Origin: Bdellovibrionaceae bacterium UBA2466
Lineage (GTDB): Bacteria; Bdellovibrionota; FAC87; UBA2466
Length of the DNA stretch: 21,270 bases
Direction of reading: 5' to 3'
Assembly (NCBI GenBank): GCA_002342225.1
Contig: DDPO01000051.1
Coordinates: 13,522-34,791, forward strand
Position 1 is the first letter of the stretch; each line of letters begins with the position of its first letter. Both the position numbers and the translations under genes were made by a program. The notes beneath the pieces were generated by a model. The model was not told the DNA's origin. It made no database searches and was given only the letters and a program-made list of their open reading frames with translations. Below, in pieces: positions 15,039-21,270 of this stretch.

Positions 15039-16808
15039 TCACCCATTCGAAACCACACGATCGAGTGATATCGGTGTTATTTCCGACTGACCGGACAAAA
15101 TGAAATACCCATTAAAGCTATTTCCGTCCTCGGAGAATCGGCCTTTTATCTGCGCCCACTTGTAAGTGTCAAGCTCTCCCGTTGTAAGGACAAGAGTGCA
15201 ATCTATCTTGGTGAAATAGCCATAGTTAAACGGTAAATTGATATGGTCGATAATGAGCTTCGCTACACTGTTATCCCCACCCAATTTCACAAGTTGCAAC
15301 TCCACCGATTTCTCCCCCATAAACCCACGATAACGACCCGTTACGGTTGAAGGGTTCCATCCCCTGTTTTGAAGAACAGTGGAGAACTTAAGAGATTGGC
15401 TTCCCTTGAATTTTAAAGTCACATTATTATTATTCAGTTCACCTTGAATATGATTTTGACCGTTATCATTAACCAATTGAAAAACCATATCCCAAGTCTG
15501 GTAGGCGCGATGAGGGTATGTGGGCGAACCTTGCTCGAAATGATGTGCCTCGAATGAATTTTTAACTGGATCTGATGTTAACTGAAAAAAACCGTAATCC
15601 ACTTCGTATTCATGTTCATCACGAGGTCTTATTGTAACTGAAATAATGTATTTTCCGTTTCCAACTGACGACAAAATAAAAACGCCCGAACGCTCTCCAA
15701 TATCGATTTGGTAAACCCCTTCTGCATCTTTTTCACTTATCGCACCTGAAACTAGTATTTTGTCTGCAAGTTGTTGAAGAGCTTCTTTTCGCCCCGGAAT
15801 ATTAAATTCCTCGTATCTCGTTTTTAAAACCCCGAGAACATCGGTAACAAATTGAATTTGACCAGCTGGAACAGCTTGATGGGAATAGATCTCCGTAATC
15901 AACGTACCCAAATCAACCCATTGAGTGGGCAACAAAACATCGAGGATAGGTTTTAATTCATCAAGCTTCGGGCTTTCGCCAGCCACAAGAAGCTTACCCA
16001 ACACTTCTACCATAAGTTGCCCTGGGTAGAGTTTGATCTGAAGGGAAAACTTTTCATAGTTCTTTGACACATTCGTAGCAAGAAGCTCTAACCAATGCAG
16101 TTGGGCCTTCAGAGGATGAATATTTTTCTCGGCAACTATTTGCTGCTGAACAAAGTTGAACACTTGAGCAAGTGCCATTTGACCATCCACCTGTGAAAAC
16201 ACGTGAGCGAGTTCAGTCATTTCAAATTCTTTGTTTGCTTTTAAAATGGCCATCACAACTTGCGCTTGCAGCTCTTCAAATTGTTCGCTTACCCAGGCCT
16301 CACCTTTCAGCTCTCGAATGGCTCTGAGCGCAAATGAACTACCCTCCGTCCATTTCAAAAGAGATTCCTTAGTTGATGCCCTTTTTACAAAATCGGTCTG
16401 TAAATGGGCTGAGGAAAATCGTGTTTGATCATCGGACCAAAAAAAGAAAGTCGTAAGAAACTCTTTGGAGTCGCTATCAAAACGAATCCACTTCACTGCA
16501 TTTTTTGTCATAATCAATGCCAGTGGCAAAACAGGATCAGCACCATACCCTGCGAAATCAAGTTCATTACTTATTTTTTTTAGTTCGGGCAGAGCCATTA
16601 TAAGCGGATATAATTCTTCCTTCGTGGGAATTTGCGGGATCTTGCTCTGCAAATCGTGAGTAATTTTGATAAATTCAAGTCTCCCCTTTTTTACACCCTC
16701 GATAATTTCTGCTGGGGTTGGGACGGCAGAAAGACTGGGACTCGTAAAAACACCTAAAAATAGGCTCACCATAAATGAAATATGGATCATTGGTTTTGAC
16801 GCGTACAT
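15039..16808 (-). CDS. secreted two-part protein of unknown family in the polysaccharide operon
   Basis: About 589 residues from the ATG at 16808, preceded by AGAGA 8 nt away and 11 nt after the previous gene's stop. An in-frame ATG at 16874 would put 22 extra residues before the signal peptide. The N-terminus (MYASKPMIHISFMVSLFLGVFTSPSLSA) is a signal peptide with A/VPTP cleavage. Residues ~30-360 are helical with many Leu/Ala/Glu, possibly a helical-repeat scaffold. The C-terminal ~225 residues are beta-rich and seem to hold two related units, each beginning G-x-Y-x4-G-E (363-379 and 490-506). No catalytic motif and no known family were recognised. As last gene of the locus it may be a periplasmic or outer-membrane accessory of polysaccharide export; that is inference. 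Confidence 0.72.
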   Translation of the reverse strand: MYASKPMIHISFMVSLFLGVFTSPSLSAVPTPAEIIEGVKKGRLEFIKITHDLQSKIPQIPTKEELYPLIMALPELKKISNELDFAGYGADPVLPLALIMTKNAVKWIRFDSDSKEFLTTFFFWSDDQTRFSSAHLQTDFVKRASTKESLLKWTEGSSFALRAIRELKGEAWVSEQFEELQAQVVMAILKANKEFEMTELAHVFSQVDGQMALAQVFNFVQQQIVAEKNIHPLKAQLHWLELLATNVSKNYEKFSLQIKLYPGQLMVEVLGKLLVAGESPKLDELKPILDVLLPTQWVDLGTLITEIYSHQAVPAGQIQFVTDVLGVLKTRYEEFNIPGRKEALQQLADKILVSGAISEKDAEGVYQIDIGERSGVFILSSVGNGKYIISVTIRPRDEHEYEVDYGFFQLTSDPVKNSFEAHHFEQGSPTYPHRAYQTWDMVFQLVNDNGQNHIQGELNNNNVTLKFKGSQSLKFSTVLQNRGWNPSTVTGRYRGFMGEKSVELQLVKLGGDNSVAKLIIDHINLPFNYGYFTKIDCTLVLTTGELDTYKWAQIKGRFSEDGNSFNGYFILSGQSEITPISLDRVVSNG

Positions 16809-16819
16809 AAAATGATTCT

Positions 16820-18616
16820 CTATTCTATTTCTATGGACTGAGGGGCCTTTGCTAGAGTCTGTTGCTTTACCCAATCCTTCAAATTAATGAATTCATAACC
16901 TGCTTCTCTCGTGCCCTGGATGAGCTTTTCAATTTCTGAGACATCACCGGGAAACCGGGCTAAACCTTCACCACCCGTTTCCTCAAGCAAAAACGGATGA
17001 ATGAAATAGGATGCCCATGTATCTCTCATCTTTCTATTTCTCTTCATGATTCGTACCATGTCCGTGATTGTCAGCGTTCTCAACACTTGCTCATTGAGAT
17101 AAGCTTGAACATTTCCCACATTTTCAGGGATAATCCTTTGACCGAAGACATCGCCGAAACTTTCATAAGGATAAAATTGGCCATTAGGTAAAAGTCCAGC
17201 CGGATAATTGACTCGAACATCGTTCAAATATTCCAGACGTTTCCCTCGATTAGGGATTGCGACCTCTTCGACATTTAATTCCGGTGGTAATTCAACGGTA
17301 TTGTTCTTCTTGAAGGGAAAGTAGATCATTCTCCCCATATTCCAACGAAATAACTGGCCAAACAGAACGTAATCCAACGGTGACGCTTGATAGTGTGGTG
17401 AGACCCAAGCAATAGGCTCAATATCAGCCTCAGCCAATAGCTTTCTTCCATCCTCAATTCGGTTAACGACAAAAGAGGGCGAATCTCTATCGACAGGAAT
17501 ATTGTTAACACGGTCCCAAAACTCGAAATCATCGCCAGTAGTTGCAGAGAATGGATTTGGTTTCATTCCATACTGATGCGTAACGCCATGAAAAATAAAT
17601 GTGGCGCCTCTTGCTTCCGCATATTTCAAAAAATCGATAAATTCTCTTTTCTGTGTCAAAGGAACAAATCGCTCCTCAACTTTATCTTCAATAATCCCTA
17701 ACGGGTCGCTAAAAATGGGGACAAGTGTCATGCTGAAGGGTACTTTATGCTTAGCGAGCAGATCTGTAATTTTATAGAGGTACCAAAGCTGTACTTTGGG
17801 ATGAATGTCCTCAAGCCTAAAAACTGCTGGTCGAACATTATCTTCACGGATGGGTTTTTCGTCCAACACGTCAAACAAAATATCAGCCAAAATTAAATAA
17901 CGGTCATCTTCAGTCGTAAAATAGAAAGGGCTATCTGCAAAATACCAATGATTTTTATTTCTAAGAAGATAGGGAGTTCTCAGGTCAGTCACCGTTGAGT
18001 GCCTAGCCCATGATAGAACATTTTTTTCACTCTCAGAGTTTATTAACTTAAAAAGACCGATTTCAAATCCAGCCATGAATTTTGTCTTATCTTTTAGATC
18101 AAACTCGCCGTACTTCGTGAACTCCCCGCCAAGATAATCATGAAACTTAAAGAATCCTGGCCTACCCTTGCGATCCAAATGCTCTGTGTCCAGTTTTGAT
18201 AAGCCCTGAAACTCAACCCCCCACAACCGTGCGAGCTCCTCTTTCGGGAGCTTCCAAATTTGGTAACCTGCCCAAACAACATTTTTCTGTGTTTTGACAA
18301 AGTCTTGGAAAAACTCCAATGGTACTTGCGTATTGTAGTGTGTCCCCAAATAGAAACTGGCAGCACATTTTTCAAGCTGACCAGCTTTGTATCTCTCGAT
18401 AGGGACAACTATCCTCTGAACATTTTTAAAGTGTCCTAGCAGATTCTGCAGGTAGATGGCATGGATTCTTCCTAAGTAGTACTTGGGTTCTAGATGCTCA
18501 TTTTTATCATAAAAAATCTGAACACATTTTATGTTTTCAGATCTCACATTTTTTTCAAGAACCCCGAACACGAAAGGGAAAGCCACTATCACGAGCCCTA
18601 AAATAAACCTTTTCAT
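16820..18616 (-). CDS. DUF2334 polysaccharide-deacetylase-like protein
   Basis: 598 residues. An N-terminal hydrophobic segment (about 4-20) suggests a signal peptide or membrane anchor, placing the protein in the periplasm. The region from ~260 resembles DUF2334, a divergent NodB/polysaccharide-deacetylase-like fold: FRLEDIHP (266-273) supplies an acidic pair, VPFSMTLVPIFSD (292-304) the next strand, and HGVTHQ (343-348) an HxxxH that would bind the metal, followed by a DDFEFW segment. In the family these are the expected Asp/His metal ligands; deacetylase activity itself is unproven. Residues 27-260 form an extra N-terminal part of unknown role. Its ATG overlaps the glycosyltransferase stop (ATGA), pointing to modification of that enzyme's product. 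Confidence 0.78.
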   Translation of the reverse strand: MKRFILGLVIVAFPFVFGVLEKNVRSENIKCVQIFYDKNEHLEPKYYLGRIHAIYLQNLLGHFKNVQRIVVPIERYKAGQLEKCAASFYLGTHYNTQVPLEFFQDFVKTQKNVVWAGYQIWKLPKEELARLWGVEFQGLSKLDTEHLDRKGRPGFFKFHDYLGGEFTKYGEFDLKDKTKFMAGFEIGLFKLINSESEKNVLSWARHSTVTDLRTPYLLRNKNHWYFADSPFYFTTEDDRYLILADILFDVLDEKPIREDNVRPAVFRLEDIHPKVQLWYLYKITDLLAKHKVPFSMTLVPIFSDPLGIIEDKVEERFVPLTQKREFIDFLKYAEARGATFIFHGVTHQYGMKPNPFSATTGDDFEFWDRVNNIPVDRDSPSFVVNRIEDGRKLLAEADIEPIAWVSPHYQASPLDYVLFGQLFRWNMGRMIYFPFKKNNTVELPPELNVEEVAIPNRGKRLEYLNDVRVNYPAGLLPNGQFYPYESFGDVFGQRIIPENVGNVQAYLNEQVLRTLTITDMVRIMKRNRKMRDTWASYFIHPFLLEETGGEGLARFPGDVSEIEKLIQGTREAGYEFINLKDWVKQQTLAKAPQSIEIE

Positions 18617-20037
18617 GAGGCCCTTCTTTCTTGGGCTAGCCCTAACGATGTCACACTTTCAGCAAGCTCAAATCCAACAGGGAGTTCATGTTCCGTCTTC
18701 ACCCAATGAAATTTTTGGCCACGGACTCTCTTATCAATTGCTTGCGCCAAAGCATTTAAGCAGGCCATTGAGTTTATAAATACGGCAACAGGCCAACGCA
18801 CTGGTAGAAAAAGCAAAGCTCTTGCACCATAAACTCGATAGACACAAAGACCCCGCATCATAACTCGATGAATCGCCAGTGGAACCGTAACCCAAAACAA
18901 CGTGTAAAGAGCTTGTTCTAGCTGCTTTAAGCTGGGGTCCGAGCTGATATCCTCAGTGATGAGCATTAGAAAACACAGGGGTGCGAAAAAGTACCCTAAA
19001 AGAGTGAAAATATTGGTGGCAACTCCGCGTCGATCCCGAAATAAAAAGTAACGATTGCTGAAATTTCCGGACCAGCCCAAGTTTTTCCAACCTTGCAGAG
19101 CAATTCCAACTGTCCAGCGAGTTTTTTGTCGGATTGATCGTAGAAGCTTTTTAGGAAAATACTCACGCGTCGCTATAAAATGATATTGCTTCTTTTCTTT
19201 ATCCCAAAACCGATAAGCTGCAAATGTGGAAGTAAACATTAACTCGTGGTTTCTAATTCCAAACTCATAGTCCTCTGTAAGACTCTGCTCGTAAAAGACC
19301 CAACCAAATTTTTTTAAAAAAGCCTCAACCACTTGAGCTGAAAATGCAGTGCCGACACCTGCGGAAGGAATCGCTGAACCAAGAGACTCTCTCACTAAAA
19401 GATCTTTTGTATGAGACTCGGCAAATTCGTCCATGTAGGTTCCAGCTACCCACTCTTTCACATTTACTTCTAGCGAAAAGACGGGGATTTGAACAAAATC
19501 AAAACTATCCAGTTTGTAATTGATAAGTGACAAACTCCAAGGGTCGATAATATCCTCAGCGTCTTGCAACAAATATGCATCAACTTTTGAGTGATCAATA
19601 TTCATTCGGGCATAACGTATAAGTTCATTCAGCATTTGACCCTTGGATGTCGGTCCTTCATTGCGATTAATCACAGGGATTACTCGGCGATCATTTTCGG
19701 AAACACTCTTAACGGCTAGGATGGTCTCAGGATCATTGGGATAACAGCCCACGAGAAATAGATAGTTTTTATAACGAATGCGATTGAGATTACCTCTCAG
19801 CATCGAAGCAATGATTGCTCCTTCGTGCCAGGCAGGAACCAAAATAACGATTCTCTTTTGCGGCAGAAGCTCAAAATAGGTTAATACCCATTGATCAATC
19901 GTTTGGGGCTTTAATCGCTTTCGAAATGCTATGAAATCAAGGACAAGATCCTCCACCCCTGAAATGAAATAAAAGAAACAAAACACAATTGATATAGTGA
20001 TTAAGACTGTGGCATAGGTTTCGGAGAAGCTATTCAT
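18613..20037 (-). CDS. membrane GT2 polysaccharide synthase, NfrB-like, without the MshEN region
   Basis: 474 residues: transmembrane helices near 8-27, a GT2 catalytic domain (~60-310) and further membrane helices (about 340-430). Catalytic motifs are VPAWHE (67-72), DAED (159-162), TEDYEFG (254-260) and QKTRW (304-308, QxxRW), as in processive synthases. IPVFSLE, TYMDEFAESHTKDLLVRE, PSAGVGT and REYFPKKL closely recall the synthase half of phage N4 adsorption protein B (NfrB). The homology appears to stop at KFHWVKTEHELP, just before the C-terminal c-di-GMP-binding MshEN region present in E. coli NfrB (about 745 residues, from memory). The start at 20037 is preceded by a G-tract ribosome-binding site. 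It overlaps both neighbours by 4 nt. Confidence 0.88.
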   Translation of the reverse strand: MNSFSETYATVLITISIVFCFFYFISGVEDLVLDFIAFRKRLKPQTIDQWVLTYFELLPQKRIVILVPAWHEGAIIASMLRGNLNRIRYKNYLFLVGCYPNDPETILAVKSVSENDRRVIPVINRNEGPTSKGQMLNELIRYARMNIDHSKVDAYLLQDAEDIIDPWSLSLINYKLDSFDFVQIPVFSLEVNVKEWVAGTYMDEFAESHTKDLLVRESLGSAIPSAGVGTAFSAQVVEAFLKKFGWVFYEQSLTEDYEFGIRNHELMFTSTFAAYRFWDKEKKQYHFIATREYFPKKLLRSIRQKTRWTVGIALQGWKNLGWSGNFSNRYFLFRDRRGVATNIFTLLGYFFAPLCFLMLITEDISSDPSLKQLEQALYTLFWVTVPLAIHRVMMRGLCVYRVYGARALLFLPVRWPVAVFINSMACLNALAQAIDKRVRGQKFHWVKTEHELPVGFELAESVTSLGLAQERRAS

Positions 20038-20738
20038 ACTTCCCCCCCGAGGACTGCTAGAAATCTGAGACCAGAACCCTGTTCAGAAATAACATAAGCG
20101 CCACTTGCTGCGATATAAGCCCATGAAAACTGATAATGTGCTCGTAAACTTGGACGAAGTTCAACCCGCCTGTTGTAGGCTCTTCCCAAGCTATCGGTGC
20201 TAAAAAAGGGTTCCAAATAAAAATCTAAAACGAGGGGAGACAGGACGGTCTGTCTTAGTCCTGTCCTAGACCATCCACTTAGAAGATTATTATTTTCGTC
20301 GCTCGAGGTTCTCACTCCTTCTGCATAAAATTCCTGAAAAACATCCCAATATTTTTTTAGCCCCCAAAACCATTGTTGGTTGTAGACCAGCGAAGCTCTG
20401 AGCTCTCGCTCAATCCCATTTGAAGTTATTCGATACAGTCCTCTTTCTCGCCACTCAAAAATGGCTGTGAGCTTATCCATTTTTAAGGTCAGGCCCGGAC
20501 CAAAGTAATAAAAGGAATCTCTTTCAGTTCCAATTTGAAGAAATGGCTTTAAGTAAAAGCCAAGGGGCATATTTTCTCGCACCCTAAGCGAACTGATAAG
20601 CGTACTATCTTTGGTTAAATAGCCTTGCTCGGAATAAAATTCCGTTGTTAAGACCTGAGATCTAGCCTCAATCGGCAGAGAAAGCCACAGATACGAAACA
20701 CACGAAACCAAAAGTCGCTTTATTGTTTTTTGTCTCAT
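20034..20738 (-). CDS. small outer-membrane beta-barrel-like protein (possible NfrA-type barrel)
   Basis: About 234 residues from the ATG at 20738, which gives the signal peptide MRQKTIKRLLVSCVSYLWLSLPIEARS. GAGGAG directly abuts this ATG, which is closer than usual; an in-frame TTG at 20756 is a weaker alternative. The mature part has repeated aromatic/charged beta-strands (GYLTKDSTLISSLRVREN, LTAIFEWRERGLYRI, YAEGVRTSSDENN, SGWSRTGLRQ) and ends in a Val/Gly-rich strand, suggesting an 8-12-stranded barrel. First gene of the operon, translationally coupled to the NfrB-like synthase, as nfrA precedes nfrB in E. coli. It lacks the long N-terminal helical part of E. coli NfrA. It may form the export pore; homology to the NfrA barrel is suspected, not shown. 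Confidence 0.7.
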   Translation of the reverse strand: MRQKTIKRLLVSCVSYLWLSLPIEARSQVLTTEFYSEQGYLTKDSTLISSLRVRENMPLGFYLKPFLQIGTERDSFYYFGPGLTLKMDKLTAIFEWRERGLYRITSNGIERELRASLVYNQQWFWGLKKYWDVFQEFYAEGVRTSSDENNNLLSGWSRTGLRQTVLSPLVLDFYLEPFFSTDSLGRAYNRRVELRPSLRAHYQFSWAYIAASGAYVISEQGSGLRFLAVLGGEV

Positions 20739-20850
20739 CTCCTCAAAAGCTTGCAAAAATCAGGGGCAATTTAGCCAAGCTGGAAAAGGACAATGAGTGT
20801 TGCATTATCAAGCAGTTTCCAAATCCACTTGCTGAATCCTGCAATTTATT

Positions 20851-20868
20851 TTGAGCTCTTTCGCTCAA
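20851..20868. repeat. perfect inverted repeat between the divergent operons
   Basis: TTGAGC, a 6-nt spacer (TCTTTC), GCTCAA. It lies in the ~210-bp region between the minus-strand polysaccharide operon and the plus-strand gene at 20948. It could be a dimeric-regulator operator or an mRNA hairpin. There is no T-run on either side, so a terminator is unlikely. The rest of this region shows no convincing -10/-35 pair. Confidence 0.4.
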
Positions 20869-20935
20869 TCTAAGCTGGCTTTGCGCTCTTAGCATTGGAA
20901 CAAAGATTGCTGAGCTTCACCAACAAGATTAGGAA

Positions 20936-20939
20936 AGGA
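20936..20939 (+). promoter_or_regulatory. ribosome-binding site for the gene starting at 20948
   Basis: AGGA, within AGGAAAGGA, eight bases before the ATG. It supports the start of the truncated gene at the window end. Confidence 0.6.
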
Positions 20940-20947
20940 TTCGCTTT

Positions 20948-21270
20948 ATGTCTTTTAGATTGGTGTTGTTCATTGCTTTTTTATTATTTGCTTATGAAAC
21001 AGTTCAAGCTGCAGTGGAATCCAAACTGGCAGGAGTTTCCCTCACGGAACTTGGAACATATATCTATGATGCAGCTCAAGGAGATTCCCCTAAAACTGAA
21101 GCTCAAAAGCGGGTAGACGAACTATTTGAAGATGGGATTCGGCACATTGTCCTCACACCAATGGCTCACATGTCAAATCCTAGAAAGTCGGAGATAACTC
21201 CCAACACGCCGCCAGCTGAGAGACCTAACGAGCGAAAACGCTATTTAAAACTCATCAACTACATTCATAG
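20948..21270 (+). CDS. secreted protein, possible TIM-barrel glycosidase (3' end cut off)
   Basis: The frame stays open for 107 codons to the window edge, so only the N-terminus is seen. It starts with a clean signal peptide (MSFRLVLFIAFLLFAYETVQA, then AVESK) after a good ribosome-binding site. The mature part reads GVSLTELGTYIYD, then QKRVDELFEDGIRHIVLTP, a stretch with MAHMSNPRKSEITP, and ERKRYLKLINYIH. This resembles the first strand-helix units of GH113-like/TIM-barrel glycosidase-type proteins, where a strand ending in a polar loop is followed by a helix leading to the next strand. It is divergent from the polysaccharide operon, so a role in trimming or handling the same glycan is plausible. 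Moderate confidence in the gene, low in the fold. Confidence 0.7.
   Translation, partial: MSFRLVLFIAFLLFAYETVQAAVESKLAGVSLTELGTYIYDAAQGDSPKTEAQKRVDELFEDGIRHIVLTPMAHMSNPRKSEITPNTPPAERPNERKRYLKLINYIH

Noticed and set aside
18613..18640. Frameshift that might have removed a C-terminal MshEN domain from the synthase
   Set aside because: The next gene begins in the stop codon and is a full-length unrelated protein, so there is no room for domain remnants.
20895..21116. 73-residue plus-strand reading frame at the window end
   Set aside because: It overlaps the frame starting at 20948, which has a ribosome-binding site and signal peptide; this frame has neither.
1..21270. CRISPR arrays, insertion sequences, prophage, tRNA or rRNA genes
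   Set aside because: No regularly spaced direct repeats, transposase or integrase motifs, or cloverleaf sequences were seen on either strand by eye.

Overview
The window reads as an ordinary, gene-dense stretch of a Gram-negative bacterial chromosome of moderate to low GC. Signal peptides, outer-membrane-type beta proteins, short 4-nt ATGA gene overlaps and many short intergenic gaps are visible. Small secreted proteins of unknown family, a bacterial kynurenine operon and a YihY/BrkB protein would fit a member of the Bdellovibrionota or a neighbouring deltaproteobacterial lineage. That placement is inference only; no marker gene such as rRNA is present. I see no insertion sequence, phage, CRISPR array or tRNA.

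Layout. (1) 1-867 is the 3' part of a secreted, probably beta-barrel protein, convergent with a secreted coiled-coil-rich protein (815-1645). (2) 1848-4170, minus strand, is a compact riboflavin operon ribE-ribBA-ribH; ribD is not in the window. (3) 4283-6729, plus strand, is a coupled pair: a GT4 glycosyltransferase and a multi-pass GT-C/GT87-like glycosyltransferase. They are convergent with a secreted PsbP/DcrB-like protein (6686-7255) and a YihY/BrkB membrane protein (7304-8152). (4) 8226-9479 is a GT1/GT28-type glycosyltransferase. (5) 9480-14014, minus strand, is a five-gene operon: HAAO, ACMSD, kynureninase, kynurenine 3-monooxygenase and a rhodanese. It takes kynurenine to 2-aminomuconate semialdehyde and is divergent from a CxxC peroxiredoxin-like protein (14126-14680), which is followed by a small XRE-type regulator (14677-14907).

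(6) 15039-20738, minus strand, is the most interesting region. In transcription order it encodes a small outer-membrane-like protein, a synthase resembling the glycosyltransferase part of phage N4 adsorption protein B (NfrB), a DUF2334 polysaccharide-deacetylase-like protein and a secreted two-part protein of unknown family. Divergent from it, a secreted protein that looks like the start of a TIM-barrel glycosidase (20948 to the window end) runs off the edge. Together these look like a polysaccharide synthesis, modification and export locus, analogous in logic to PgaABCD and related by its synthase to the E. coli NfrA/NfrB exopolysaccharide system. Here the synthase ends exactly where the c-di-GMP-binding MshEN region of E. 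coli NfrB would begin, and a dedicated deacetylase is included.

Regulation visible in the sequence: back-to-back promoter-like sequences lie between the kynurenine operon and the peroxiredoxin-like gene. The kynurenine-side promoter is placed so that the transcript would start at, or next to, the GTG start codon (leaderless). Perfect inverted repeats occur at the end of the GT1 gene and between the polysaccharide operon and its divergent partner.
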